Part shown: positions 1-9,387 of the stretch, in pieces
How the letters are laid out: every line of letters begins with the position of its first letter
How positions within the stretch are numbered: the first letter of the stretch is position 1
Assembly (NCBI RefSeq): GCF_900104725.1
Contig: NZ_LT629758.1
Span: 2,542,001-2,606,000, forward strand
Direction: 5' to 3'
Source of the DNA: Actinoplanes derwentensis
Lineage (GTDB): Bacteria > Actinomycetota > Actinomycetes > Mycobacteriales > Micromonosporaceae
DNA length: 64,000 bases
Translations under genes and position numbers: made by a program
Notes under the pieces: model-generated
What the model was told of the DNA's origin: nothing
Seen by the model: only the letters and a program-made list of their open reading frames with translations
Database searches by the model: none

Positions 1-1581
1 ACCACGCTGACGCCACCGCGACTCGACCGGGTCGACGACGCGTACTACCTGACGTCCGGTGACGCGTCGGTGCTCGATTTCGCCGCGACCGGCACCGCCG
101 TCCACACCGTGACCGGGCTGCCCGCGGGCGCCTCGTTCGACGCCGGAACCGGCCGGTTGACCTGGAAGCCCGGCAAGCGGGATGCCGGACGGCACCGGCT
201 GACCATCGCCGCCGACGACGGCGAGAGCGTGACCGCCCGTACCACCGAATTGGTGGTCTCGAAGAACCGCCACCGGACCATCGACGCGGCAGTGGCCGAC
301 GGCACCGACCGTGGCGCGGTCTACACCACTGCTACCAGCGAACCGTTCCGGGCCGCGCTCCGAGCCGCCCGCCAGGACCATTCCGCCCTGCCCGCGCTGC
401 TCACGGCCGTCCGGGCACTCCGGCTCCTCAACCCGACCCGGCCGGACGGCAGCCTGAACTACCTCGACGCGGTGGTGACGCCCCTCGGTGTCGACGCCGC
501 CACGCTGACGAAGCTGACCGACACCGACTACGACTCCGGCACCCCGGACCTGCGTGTCGCCTCCTTCGTCCTCGACTTCGGCACCCGGTATCGCGTCACC
601 GTCTCGTCCTTCGCACTGCAGGCCCGGTTCACCTTCGGCAACCGGCTCCAGGGCACCAACGTGTACGGCTCGAACGACGGCATCACCTGGGACCTGCTGA
701 CCGCCCACGAGACCGCCGCCGTCAACGCGTGGCAGACGATCGAGGTGGTCGCCGAACACCGGCGCGACCGGTACCGCTACCTGAAGTTCCAGGTCGACCA
801 CCCGGGCGTCCCCACCGACCCCGCCTATCCCGGCATCTGGTCGTTCAGCGGCCTCAAGATCAACGGCATGAGGTCCGAGGCCGCCGGTACGATCACCGCC
901 GTCTCGATCACCTCACCGGCTGCCGTGGCCGGCCGGGTGACCACCGGCGACCCGGTCACCGTGGCCTTCGCCAGTCCCACCCCGATCACCGGCGTCACCG
1001 TCACGATCGGCGGCCGACCGCTCGCGGCGACCAGCGTGGACGGCCGGTCGTGGACCGCCACCGGCACACTCGGCGCCCTCACCGGCGGCACCCGCCTCGA
1101 CCTGGCCATCAACCACACCACCAGCGCACGGAAGCGGGCCGCGACCATCCACGGTGCGACCGACGGCACCGCCCTCTACGGATCCGGCGACAGCGATCTG
1201 ATCGACCTGCGGGCCGCCGTCGTGGACCCGGCCCAGGCAGTACACGCCGCGGCCGTGCTCGACGGGAAGGCGGCCACCTTCAGCGACATCGACAAGTCGC
1301 TGACCTGGGACTTCGGGGCGGATTCGACGTTCCGCCTCGATCGGGCCGACCTACTCGCCCGGCAGGACAACAACGGGATGATCCGGCTGCCCGGCCTGGT
1401 GTTGCAGGGCTCCAACGACCTGAGCACCTGGACCACGCTCACCGGGCCCGCGTTCAAGACCCTCGCGTGGCAGAACCTGCCGTCCCTGCACGACGGCCGA
1501 TTCCGCTACCTGCGGGCCGCCAACACCACCTACATCAACATCGCGGAACTTCGGATCTTCGGCGACGTACGACATCAGTGA
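1..1581 (+). CDS. C-terminal part of a secreted carbohydrate-active protein (Ig-like and discoidin-like domains)
   Basis: The frame is open from the first base, so the 5' end, including any catalytic domain, lies outside the window; at least 526 residues are visible. Residues about 15-85 resemble a putative Ig fold (GLPAGASFDAGTGRLTW). Residues about 165-290 resemble an F5/8 type C (discoidin) domain with GSNDGITW and a C-terminal KINGMR strand. A further beta-rich stretch follows, then a second discoidin-like domain from about 380 to the end (GSNDLSTW, then LRIFGD). Such tails normally bind glycans and sit on large secreted glycosidases. The gene abuts the mannan operon, so a mannan-related enzyme is possible, but the catalytic family cannot be read here. 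Confidence 0.75.
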   Translation, partial: TTLTPPRLDRVDDAYYLTSGDASVLDFAATGTAVHTVTGLPAGASFDAGTGRLTWKPGKRDAGRHRLTIAADDGESVTARTTELVVSKNRHRTIDAAVADGTDRGAVYTTATSEPFRAALRAARQDHSALPALLTAVRALRLLNPTRPDGSLNYLDAVVTPLGVDAATLTKLTDTDYDSGTPDLRVASFVLDFGTRYRVTVSSFALQARFTFGNRLQGTNVYGSNDGITWDLLTAHETAAVNAWQTIEVVAEHRRDRYRYLKFQVDHPGVPTDPAYPGIWSFSGLKINGMRSEAAGTITAVSITSPAAVAGRVTTGDPVTVAFASPTPITGVTVTIGGRPLAATSVDGRSWTATGTLGALTGGTRLDLAINHTTSARKRAATIHGATDGTALYGSGDSDLIDLRAAVVDPAQAVHAAAVLDGKAATFSDIDKSLTWDFGADSTFRLDRADLLARQDNNGMIRLPGLVLQGSNDLSTWTTLTGPAFKTLAWQNLPSLHDGRFRYLRAANTTYINIAELRIFGDVRHQ

Positions 1582-1629
1582 GTCCGGTTCTGTCATCTCG
1601 CCGACGCGTGCCCGCAGTTCCTGACCCGC

Positions 1630-1650
1630 GGCACCGACCCGGCCGGTGCC
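1630..1650. terminator. weak hairpin between convergent genes
   Basis: A 7-bp inverted repeat (GGCACCG and CGGTGCC with a 7-base loop) lies between two convergent genes. It has no U tract, so assignment as a terminator is tentative. Confidence 0.25.
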
Positions 1651-1678
1651 CGCCGCCGGTCCCGCGTGTGAAAGGGCG

Positions 1679-2506
1679 TCAGCGGGTGCTGTCGCGGGCG
1701 ACGAACTGGGCGGCCGGCGCCTGGTAGACCGCCGGTTCGGCGCCGTCGAGGGTGTCGAGCACGGCGCGGGCCGCCAGTTCGCCGATGCGGCCGACGTCGT
1801 GGCTCATCGCGGACAGCGGCGGCACGGCCAGCTGGCACAACGCGGAGTCGTCCCAGGCCACCACCGAGATGTCCCGGGGGACGGCCACGCCCCGGTCGGC
1901 CAGTTCGGCGAGCACGGCCAGGGCCATCAGGTCGTTGTCGCACACCACCGCGGTCGGGGCGCCGCCGATCAGCTCGGCCATGGCGGTGCGACCCGACTCG
2001 TACGAATAATCGCCCTCGGCGTGCAGCAGCCGCAGCCCGCGCGCCCCGGCCTCCGCCTCGGTGCCCTCGCGCCGCAGTTGGGTGTGTGCGAACGCCATCG
2101 GGCCGCTGATGTGCCCGATCACCCGGTGCCCGCGGTCGGCGAGCAGCCGGATCGCCTCCCGGGCGAATCCGGCGTCGTCGGTCCACACCGTCGGCAGGCC
2201 GGACGCCGTCGACGGGGCGCCGAGCACCACCGCCGGCAGCTTCAGCCGGTGCACCAGGGCGACCCGGTCGTCGCCGGGCCACAGGTCGACCAGCACGACA
2301 CCGTCGACCCGGCCCTGGGCGGCCCACCGCTCGTAGGTCTCACTCTCGGCGTCACGGTCGGTGACGACCTTGACCAGCACCGACACTCCGGCCGGGGTGA
2401 GCACGCGCTCCAGCCCTTCGAGGAACTCGTGATAATACGGTTCCTCGCCCAGCACCCGTGAGGCCCGCGCCAGCACGAGCCCGACCCGCCGTTGCGACCG
2501 CGCCAC
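1679..2506 (-). CDS. LacI-type sugar-sensing protein lacking the HTH domain
   Basis: The 275-residue product covers only the periplasmic-binding-fold half of a LacI/GalR regulator: it opens with RRVGLVLAR, where the ligand domain normally starts, and contains the usual late motifs (AVVCDNDLMALAVL, DISVVAWDDSALC). LacI proteins are normally 330-345 residues, with a helix-turn-helix in the first 55. Only 48 bp separate this start from the stop of the upstream beta-mannosidase gene, so no room exists for a missing HTH. It is the last gene of the mannoside operon. It may act as a ligand-binding partner or decoy, or be a degraded regulator; the function is inferred. The family is clear. Confidence 0.8.
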   Translation of the reverse strand: MARSQRRVGLVLARASRVLGEEPYYHEFLEGLERVLTPAGVSVLVKVVTDRDAESETYERWAAQGRVDGVVLVDLWPGDDRVALVHRLKLPAVVLGAPSTASGLPTVWTDDAGFAREAIRLLADRGHRVIGHISGPMAFAHTQLRREGTEAEAGARGLRLLHAEGDYSYESGRTAMAELIGGAPTAVVCDNDLMALAVLAELADRGVAVPRDISVVAWDDSALCQLAVPPLSAMSHDVGRIGELAARAVLDTLDGAEPAVYQAPAAQFVARDSTR

Positions 2507-2554
2507 CGTTCCCTCCCCGTCTGTCCACCAGGCGATACCGTACCGCCAGGGCAG

Positions 2555-4948
2555 TCACCTGCCGCTGAGGGCCGCGGCCAGGTCGGTGACGACCCAAGGC
2601 TCCTTGATCGAGTGGGGGTCGAGTTCGGCCGGGGCGCGCACGTGCAGGGTGGTGGATTCGCCGGGTAGCAGGGTGACGAATCCCTGGTCGACGACGGCGT
2701 CCGGGTGGATGCGGTCGGGTTGCAGCAGGATGTCGCGGGCCAGGCCGGTGGCGTGCAGGTGCACGTCCAGGCCGCCGGGCACGATCTCGGCGGTGACCGT
2801 CAGGCCGCCGTCGGGTACCGCCGTGTCTCCGGTGTGGTGGAGTGCCCGCACGTCACCGAGGGTCGCCACCACCAGGGCGGCATCACTATGGTCGATAGCG
2901 GTCAGCGTGACCGAGCGGGCCGCCGCGCTCACCGGGATGACCGTGGTGGCCAGCACGGCCCCGCCCGTGTCGCGGTGTTCGACCATCAGGTCACCGGTCC
3001 ACGGGGCGGCGTGGTCGTTGAGGATCGCGACGGCCAGGCCGCCGTCGCGGGGTTCGATGGTCAGGCGACGGTCGGCGTAGAGCGCGCGCAATGCGAAGTA
3101 CAGCGGTTTGAGACGGCCGGCGCCGTCGATCGCGGCCCACGAGGTGACCGGCCACAGGTCGTTGAGCTGCCACACGATGGTTCCGGCGGTGTGCGGCCAG
3201 TGCGAGCGCCAGTGGTCGATGCCGGTGCGCACGGCCCGGACCTGGTTGAGCTGGGTCAGGTAGTGCCAGGCTTCGGTGCTGGCCGGCTCCGGGAAGTGCG
3301 GTGCTAGGCCGCGGGCGAGTTTGCCGTTGCCGTCCTCGGCTTTCTGGTGGTGCAGTACGCCGGGCGAGCCGGGCCGCATCGGTTCGTCGGTGACGGCGTC
3401 ACGCAGGGTGCGCCAGGCCGGCGGGGCCTGCCAGCCGAACTCGGCGACGAACCGGGGCGTGGTGTCGCGGTAGTGCAGGTAGTCCTCGCGGTTCCAGACC
3501 TCCCAGGAGTGCATGGTCTGATGGTCGGGCGAGTTCGGGTCGAGGTCCGGGGAGCCGGACCAAGGGCTGCCGGCCTGGTACGGGCGGGTCGGGTCGAGTT
3601 CGGCGACGATCGTCGGCAGATCGGTCAGGTAGTAGCCGGATCCCCAGCTCAGGTCCCCGCCGGGGTGATCGTTCCAGCCCATCGCCTCGTGCAGCCAGAG
3701 GTTCTCGTTGTTGCCGTTCCAGGTGATCAGGCTGGGGTGCGGGCTGAGCCGGGTGATGTTGTCCCGGGCTTCGGCGTGCACTTCGGAGCGGATCGGTTCC
3801 TCCTCGGGATAGCAGGCGCAGGCGAACAGGAAGTCCTGCCAGACCATCAGCCCGAGTTCGTCGCACAGTTCATAGAAGGCCCGGTCCTCGTAGATGCCGC
3901 CACCCCAGACCCGGATCAGGTTGACCCCGGCGTCGGCGGCCTGCCGTAACCGCAGCTCGTAGCGTTGCCGGGTCATCCGGGACGGGAAGATGTCGTCCGG
4001 GATCCAGTTGACGCCCTTGACCAGGACGGGTTGACCGTTGACGTGGATGACGAAACGGGTGCCGGCATCGTCCGCGCTGCGGTCAATATGTACGGTGCGG
4101 AATCCGGTCAATTGTTGATAGCGGTCAAGTTCAGCATCGTCACCGTCGGTCAAGATGACCGTCACCATGTGGAGCGCGGGTTCGCCGTACCCGATCGGAT
4201 TCCACGGCGTCACGCCGGGCACGTCGATCTCGCGGCGGATGCCGGTCTCCCCCGCCGCGAGATCCAGGACGGCGATCTCGCGGTCGTTGACAAGGACCTT
4301 CGCCTGCAGCGCGCGATCCCGGGTGCGCTCGATGTCGACGGCCAGGTCCAGTTTTCCGGAACTTCCGGCGTACGTGGCCAGCGGTCGCACCGCGGCGATC
4401 CGGGCGGTGCTCCAGCCCTCGAGGCGCACCGGTCGCCAGATACCGGCGGTGACCAGTGTCGGTCCCCAGTCCCAGCCGAAACTCGCGGCCATCTTGCGAA
4501 TGAACGGGAACGGCTCCGGATAGGCGTTGGGCCGGTCCCCGAGACGGTCACGCCACTGTTCGGCCTCGGTGTAGGCCGAGGTGAAGTGCACCGCCACTGA
4601 CGACTCGGCGGTGATCCGGGAGGTCACGTCGAAGCGGTAGGCGCGGTGCATGTTACGGGTCTCGCCGACCACCGCGCCGTCGATCTCGATCCGGGCGACC
4701 GTGTCGAGGCCTTCGAAGACCAGGTCGATGCGGTCGGGGACCGGCCCGTCCCAGCCGATGTCACGCTGGTAGGTCCAGTCCTGACGGCCCACCCACGCGA
4801 CCTTCAGCTCGTTGTCGTCGAGGAACGGATCCGGGATCCGGCCGACGGCGAGCAGGTCGGTGTGCACACAACCGGGAACGGTCGCGGCGAGGTCGACGTC
4901 GGTTCCGGACAGCCGCCACGTACCGGAGAGGTCGTTGATCTGTTTCAT
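2555..4948 (-). CDS. beta-mannosidase, GH2 family
   Basis: The 797-residue protein matches the GH2 beta-mannosidase layout: an N-terminal sugar-binding domain (LSGTWRLSGTDVDLAATVPG), an Ig-like domain, and a TIM barrel with the acid/base motif WNGNNENLW and the presumed nucleophile in FVAEFGWQAPP. It has no signal peptide, so it should hydrolyse imported beta-1,4-manno-oligosaccharides to mannose in the cytoplasm. The ATG start overlaps the TGA of the preceding permease gene by 4 bp (ATGA), giving translational coupling and fixing the start. Its place after a sugar ABC importer and near a secreted GH26 mannanase supports the mannoside role. Confidence 0.93.
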   Translation of the reverse strand: MKQINDLSGTWRLSGTDVDLAATVPGCVHTDLLAVGRIPDPFLDDNELKVAWVGRQDWTYQRDIGWDGPVPDRIDLVFEGLDTVARIEIDGAVVGETRNMHRAYRFDVTSRITAESSVAVHFTSAYTEAEQWRDRLGDRPNAYPEPFPFIRKMAASFGWDWGPTLVTAGIWRPVRLEGWSTARIAAVRPLATYAGSSGKLDLAVDIERTRDRALQAKVLVNDREIAVLDLAAGETGIRREIDVPGVTPWNPIGYGEPALHMVTVILTDGDDAELDRYQQLTGFRTVHIDRSADDAGTRFVIHVNGQPVLVKGVNWIPDDIFPSRMTRQRYELRLRQAADAGVNLIRVWGGGIYEDRAFYELCDELGLMVWQDFLFACACYPEEEPIRSEVHAEARDNITRLSPHPSLITWNGNNENLWLHEAMGWNDHPGGDLSWGSGYYLTDLPTIVAELDPTRPYQAGSPWSGSPDLDPNSPDHQTMHSWEVWNREDYLHYRDTTPRFVAEFGWQAPPAWRTLRDAVTDEPMRPGSPGVLHHQKAEDGNGKLARGLAPHFPEPASTEAWHYLTQLNQVRAVRTGIDHWRSHWPHTAGTIVWQLNDLWPVTSWAAIDGAGRLKPLYFALRALYADRRLTIEPRDGGLAVAILNDHAAPWTGDLMVEHRDTGGAVLATTVIPVSAAARSVTLTAIDHSDAALVVATLGDVRALHHTGDTAVPDGGLTVTAEIVPGGLDVHLHATGLARDILLQPDRIHPDAVVDQGFVTLLPGESTTLHVRAPAELDPHSIKEPWVVTDLAAALSGR

Positions 4949-5766
4949 TTGGTGGCTCCCGCGGTGATGCCGTTGTAGATGAAGCGCTGCAGCAACAGGA
5001 AGATCACCACGGTGGGAACGATGACGATCATGGTGCAGGCGGCGATGGTCTCCCACTGCGCCCCGTAGGGACCTTTGAACCGGAACAGAGCGGTGGAGAC
5101 GACGTTGAGTTCCGGTGATCGCATATAGAGGAACGGGATGTAGAACTCGTTGTAGATCGCGATTCCCTTGATGATCACGACGGTGGCGACGGCCGGTTTC
5201 ATCAGTGGCAGAATGATCCGCCGGTAAATGGTGAAACGGGACGCGCCGTCCATCATGGCGGCCTGGTCCAGACTCGCCGGGATCGACTGCATGAACTGCA
5301 GGAAGATGTAGATCGAGATGATGTCGGTGCCCATGAACAGCACGATCGCCGACCACGGCGTGTTGACCAGGCCCATCGACTTGACGATCTGATAGGTCGC
5401 GACCTGCGTGGTGACCCCGGGCACCAGAGCGGCGACCAGGAAGAGCCCGAGGATCAACCTCTTGAAAGCGAATTCAAAACGATTGATGGCGTACGCCGCC
5501 AGAGTGCCGACCGCGATCGTACCGGCCAGGGACACCACCAGGATCAGAGTGGTGTTCACGAAGCCGCGCAGCATGTCGCCGCCGGTCCAGGCGGTGACGA
5601 AATTGTCGAGGTGCAACCAGTTCCGCGGTGGGGTGAGCGGGCCGGTGCTGCCGTACTCCGCATGCGTCTTGAAGGACGCGAACAGCACCACCACCAAGGG
5701 AATCAGCACCACCGCCGACGCGCCCACCAGCGAGGCGTATTTGGCGAACCGCGCCACGATCCTCAT
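4945..5766 (-). CDS. sugar ABC transporter permease (MalG-type)
   Basis: The 273-residue protein has about six hydrophobic segments and the EAA loop typical of CUT1 permeases (QAAMMDGASRFTIYRRIILP), where the ATPase docks. The ATG at 5766 overlaps the stop of the first permease gene by 4 bp (ATGA). It forms a channel with the permease encoded just upstream and imports the sugar delivered by the lipoprotein of this operon, probably manno-oligosaccharides. No ATPase gene is present in the operon. Actinomycetes commonly use one shared MsiK-type ATPase for such importers, and this is presumed here. Confidence 0.92.
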   Translation of the reverse strand: MRIVARFAKYASLVGASAVVLIPLVVVLFASFKTHAEYGSTGPLTPPRNWLHLDNFVTAWTGGDMLRGFVNTTLILVVSLAGTIAVGTLAAYAINRFEFAFKRLILGLFLVAALVPGVTTQVATYQIVKSMGLVNTPWSAIVLFMGTDIISIYIFLQFMQSIPASLDQAAMMDGASRFTIYRRIILPLMKPAVATVVIIKGIAIYNEFYIPFLYMRSPELNVVSTALFRFKGPYGAQWETIAACTMIVIVPTVVIFLLLQRFIYNGITAGATK

Positions 5767-6623
5767 GTCAGGGTCACCTCTTCGTCGGGGAGGACCCGGC
5801 GCTGGATCCAGGTGAGAAGCAGGACGATCAGCAGCAGGACCACCGCCATCGCCGAGGCCAGGCCGATCTGCCGGAACTGGAAAGCGGTCTCGTAGGCCTG
5901 CACGACGAACGTGCGGGTGCCGTTCGCACCGCCGGTCATGATGAACGGGATCTCGAAGACGGCGAGGCTGCCGGAGATCGCCAGAATGAACGAGAGGCTG
6001 ATGATCCGGCGGATGCCGGGGGCGATGATGTGCCGGAACTGGTGCCACCGGTTCGCGCCGTCGATCTCGGCGGCCTCGTAGATCTCACCGGGAATCGACT
6101 GGATCGCGCCGAGGAACAGCACGAAATTGAGCCCGGTGAACCGCCAGATCGACGTGCCGGCCAGGGAGATGTTGGCGAGATCCGGGTCGCCCAGCCACAG
6201 CTTGGTGTGTTCGCCGAGACCGAACAGCCGCAGCAGGGTGTCGAGGGTGCCGTCGGGCTGGAAGAGGTAGAGGAAGACGAAGCCGACGGCGACCCCGTTG
6301 AGCAGGTACGGGAAGAACAGGATGCCTTTGAACAGGTTCCGGAACCGGGTGTCGAACGACAGGATCACCGCGAAATACAGGGCGATCGCGATCTGCGCGA
6401 ACGACGCCGCGAGGTAGTAGAGGCTGATCAGGAAGACCCGCCAGTACCGTTCGTCGGTGAAGACCCGCACGTAGTTGTCCAGCCCGGCCGGGGTCATCGT
6501 GACGTCCAGGCCGTCCCACTGGTGGAAGCTGTAGAACAGCATGTTGCCGACCGGCACGTAGGTGAAGGTGACCAGCAGGATCAGTGCGGGGGCGACGTAC
6601 CGCCAAGGGCTCTGCCTGGTCAC
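5763..6623 (-). CDS. sugar ABC transporter permease (MalF-type)
   Basis: The 286-residue protein starts with GTG at 6623, overlapping the TGA of the binding-protein gene (GTGA), and a hydrophobic segment begins at once (YVAPALILLVTFTYVP). The EAA loop reads YEAAEIDGANRWHQFRHI. The predicted topology is six membrane helices. It pairs with the MalG-type permease that follows. A longer in-frame reading upstream exists only as antisense-like arginine-rich sequence inside the binding-protein gene and was not used. Confidence 0.92.
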   Translation of the reverse strand: MTRQSPWRYVAPALILLVTFTYVPVGNMLFYSFHQWDGLDVTMTPAGLDNYVRVFTDERYWRVFLISLYYLAASFAQIAIALYFAVILSFDTRFRNLFKGILFFPYLLNGVAVGFVFLYLFQPDGTLDTLLRLFGLGEHTKLWLGDPDLANISLAGTSIWRFTGLNFVLFLGAIQSIPGEIYEAAEIDGANRWHQFRHIIAPGIRRIISLSFILAISGSLAVFEIPFIMTGGANGTRTFVVQAYETAFQFRQIGLASAMAVVLLLIVLLLTWIQRRVLPDEEVTLT

Positions 6624-7945
6624 TTCATGACCCGGGCCTGGGCCGCGCTCCACCGCTTGTTGAGGTCGGCGAAGTAGGACTCCTTGGTGCCGTCGGCGGC
6701 ACCGCGGGCGATGTCGACGAGTTTCTGCCGGTAGATGTCGCCCTTGAGGTCGATCTCCGACTCCTTGATGATCTGGTCCTCCTTGCCGGCGTTGGTGGTA
6801 GCCGGCGGCACCTCCACGAGTTCGACGCCGGTGGCGGTGAAGTCCTGGAGGCTCTGGGGCAGTTCCTGGTCGATGGCCGGCGGGATGGCCTGCTGACCGG
6901 CGGCGAACCCGGACTCGGTGACGAACCACGTCAGGAAGGCGTGCGCGGTGGCCTTGTTCGTGGAGTTCCGGCTGACCGCGGCGAGCTTGTCGCCGTCGAT
7001 CGCGGCGTGGAACTTTCCGCCGTTCTGATACGGGAACGGCCAGAAGGCGATGTCGCCGGGGTTCGCACCGGCGGCCTTGGCGGCTTCCTGCACCTGCGGG
7101 ACGGCCCACGAGCCGAGCAGCATGGCCGCGATCCGGCCGGTGCCGAGCATCGGCTTGGATCCCTCCCAGTTCGTGGTGAGCGGGTCCTTCTCGGTGAGCT
7201 TGCGGTTCACGATGTCGAACAGCAGGCTGTCGGTGACGTACTGGATCCCACCGGGCTGCCACGGTTCAGCGTCGGCCGGGAACTCGTCGTTGATCCGCGG
7301 GTCGGCCAGTACCGCGCGGTGGCTGTTCCACTCGCTCAGCGGCCAGCCGTCCTTGTAGTTGGTGTAGTACGGCACCGCGTCGGTCTTGTCGGCGATGGCC
7401 TGGAGTCCGGCGAGGAAGTCCTCCGGCGTCTTCGGCGGCGCGGTGATCCCGGCTTGCGCCCAGATCCGCTTGTTGACGACGAAACCCTTGGCGATGCCAC
7501 CCAGCGACAGGCCATAGCCTCTGCCCTGATGGACGCCCTGGTCGACGAACCGGTACTCGGCCTTGAGTTCCGCGGTGGTGCCGAGCGGTTCGAAGAACTG
7601 CGGGTACTGGTCGAGGGCGACGACATTCGGGATCAGCAGTACGTCGCCGTAGTCGCCGCTGCCGAGCTGGGTGGTGACGTCCTCCTCGTAGTTGGTGACG
7701 CCCTCGAAGGTGACGTCGGTGCCGGGGTGTGCGGCTTCGAAGGCCTTCGCGTAGTCAGCGAGGGTGGTGTCGACCAGGTCGGTCCGGTTGGTCAGGACCG
7801 TGATGTCGCCCTTGACCTCGCCGGAGAAGTCACCGGCGGTGCCGTTGTCCTGGCTGCCGGCGCCGCCGGTACAGCCGGTGCATCCGGCCAGGAGAGCGAA
7901 CACGGTGGCCGCGCCGAAGCCGGCGAGACGCCTTCTATTGATCAT
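6620..7945 (-). CDS. extracellular sugar-binding lipoprotein of the mannoside importer
   Basis: The 441-residue protein begins MINRRRLAGFG, followed by a hydrophobic stretch and the lipobox LLAGC, so it is a lipid-anchored solute-binding protein (SBP family 1). The mature part is a typical sugar-binding protein (ITVLTNRTDLVD, then AFLTWFVTESGFAAGQQAIPP). The ATG at 7945 was chosen over an in-frame GTG at 8008, because the predicted transcription start (from TTGACA at 8038-8033) falls near 8003 and GGACGGAA lies about ten bases before the ATG. It is the first gene of a five-gene operon with two permeases, the GH2 beta-mannosidase and the HTH-less LacI-like protein. The AT-rich operator at 8041-8056 sits directly upstream of its -35 box. 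Confidence 0.92.
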   Translation of the reverse strand: MINRRRLAGFGAATVFALLAGCTGCTGGAGSQDNGTAGDFSGEVKGDITVLTNRTDLVDTTLADYAKAFEAAHPGTDVTFEGVTNYEEDVTTQLGSGDYGDVLLIPNVVALDQYPQFFEPLGTTAELKAEYRFVDQGVHQGRGYGLSLGGIAKGFVVNKRIWAQAGITAPPKTPEDFLAGLQAIADKTDAVPYYTNYKDGWPLSEWNSHRAVLADPRINDEFPADAEPWQPGGIQYVTDSLLFDIVNRKLTEKDPLTTNWEGSKPMLGTGRIAAMLLGSWAVPQVQEAAKAAGANPGDIAFWPFPYQNGGKFHAAIDGDKLAAVSRNSTNKATAHAFLTWFVTESGFAAGQQAIPPAIDQELPQSLQDFTATGVELVEVPPATTNAGKEDQIIKESEIDLKGDIYRQKLVDIARGAADGTKESYFADLNKRWSAAQARVMK

Positions 7946-8032
7946 GCTGGGTTCCGTCCACGGATGCGATTCGACGAAGGCGGATGCGGCACCGCCCGTT
8001 GAGGCCACAGCATGAGACGGCCGTTACAGCAC

Positions 8033-8056
8033 TGTCAAGATTAGATTACTAATTTA
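8033..8056 (-). promoter_or_regulatory. candidate ROK operator plus -35 box of the mannoside operon
   Basis: Read on the minus strand, TAAATTAGTAATCTAA (8056-8041) is followed two bases later by TTGACA (8038-8033). The inner TTAGTAATCTAA is a dyad (TTAG, 4-base spacer, CTAA). The same box, 14 of 16 bases identical, precedes a TTGACA at 9407 in front of the GH26 mannanase gene. In this very GC-rich DNA such an AT-rich repeated block stands out. The divergent ROK gene starts at 8159, so the ROK protein is the likely ligand; this is inferred. Confidence 0.65.
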
Positions 8057-8158
8057 TTTTACGCCGAGCAGGTCGGGCCGGGCGCCGTCGCCGGGCCGGG
8101 TACGGTATCGCTGAGCGGGCTGGCCGCTCACGGGGATGAACCGGAGCACCGACCCGAG

Positions 8159-9346
8159 ATGGCTCGACGAGAAGCACCCGCCGCCGGGCCGGGGAGTCGC
8201 GCCCTCATCGTCGACATCGTCCGGTCGTCGGTGACCGTCACCCGTGTCGAACTGGCCGCGCTGACCGGGCTCACCCAGCCGTCGATCTCCAACATCGTCC
8301 GCGACCTGATCGCGGACGGCATCATCCACGAGACCGGCTCGGCCGACTCGGCGCTGGGCCGGCGCCGCAAACTGATCGCGATCAGCCCCGCCAACCGGTT
8401 CGGTGTCGGCTTCAGCGTCGGCCCGGACACGGTCACCTGCATGGCCGTCGACCTGACCGGCGGCGTGGTCGGCCGCGAGGTCGTTCCCCGGTTGCCCGGC
8501 GAGCCCTGGGACGCGGGCCGGCTGGCCGAGCGGTTCGGCGACTTCACCGCCGGGCTGAACCTGCCCACCGACCGCATCGAGGGGCTGGCGATCGTCACGC
8601 CGGCCCCCCAACCCGGCGTCGCCTCCGGTCCCGCCTCCGGGATCGGTGACGTGCGTGGCGAGCTGGCGCGACGGCTCGGCCTTCCGGTGCTGACCGACAA
8701 CGACGCGGCGGCCGCGGCACTCGGCGAGTTCTGGAGCCGGCGGGTCTCCCGCGAACAGGCGTTCGCCTGCATCTACCTGTCCACCGAGATCGGCGCCGGG
8801 TTCGTCTTCGGCGGGGCGCTGTACCGCGGCGCGGACTCCGGCGCCGGCGAACTCGGCCACGTCTCCATCGACTACGACGGGCGCTGGTGCCCGTGCGGCA
8901 ATCGTGGCTGCGTGCAGCAGTACGCGTCGATGCGCGCGATCGTCGTCGCGGCCCGCGAGGACGCCGGCCTGCGCGCGCGGCTGGCGCTGGACGACGGCGA
9001 GTCCAGTGCCTACGACGCCATCGCACGGGCCGCGGTCAACGGCGACACCGACGCCCACCTGCTCCTCGACCGGGCGGCCGAACGGCTCAGCGCGGCGACC
9101 ACGTCCATGGTGAACCTGCTCAACCTCGGGCGCCTGGTGCTCACCGGGCCGGGAGTCGCCCGCGCCGGCTCGATCTTCGCGCGCCGGCTGCGCGCCCACC
9201 TGGACCGGGCGGCGCACGCACGGCAGCGGCCCGGTGTCACGGTCGAGTTGTCGGCGCAGCCCCGGGACGCGGCCGCCATCGGTGCCGCGGCACTGGTCGT
9301 GCAGGCTTCCGTCGCCCCAGGTCACACCGCCCGTCAAGCGGGCTGA
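8159..9346 (+). CDS. ROK family transcriptional repressor
   Basis: The 395-residue protein has an N-terminal winged helix-turn-helix (VELAALTGLTQPSISNIVRDLI, residues about 30-55) followed by a ROK sugar-kinase-like fold. The ROK signature is complete: LGHVSIDYDGRWCPCGNRGC carries the conserved His and the three zinc-binding cysteines. The DNA-proximal glycine/aspartate sugar-site motif (TDNDAAAAALGEFW) is present, while the ATPase role is normally lost in such regulators. It lies between the mannoside operon (divergent) and the GH26 mannanase gene (downstream, same strand), each preceded by a shared AT-rich box. The likely role is derepression by a mannoside or mannose. Confidence 0.92.
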   Translation: MARREAPAAGPGSRALIVDIVRSSVTVTRVELAALTGLTQPSISNIVRDLIADGIIHETGSADSALGRRRKLIAISPANRFGVGFSVGPDTVTCMAVDLTGGVVGREVVPRLPGEPWDAGRLAERFGDFTAGLNLPTDRIEGLAIVTPAPQPGVASGPASGIGDVRGELARRLGLPVLTDNDAAAAALGEFWSRRVSREQAFACIYLSTEIGAGFVFGGALYRGADSGAGELGHVSIDYDGRWCPCGNRGCVQQYASMRAIVVAAREDAGLRARLALDDGESSAYDAIARAAVNGDTDAHLLLDRAAERLSAATTSMVNLLNLGRLVLTGPGVARAGSIFARRLRAHLDRAAHARQRPGVTVELSAQPRDAAAIGAAALVVQASVAPGHTARQAG

Positions 9347-9387
9347 CCGGGCGCGCTGCGGTACCCGTACCAGCAGGCGGCTTTTTA

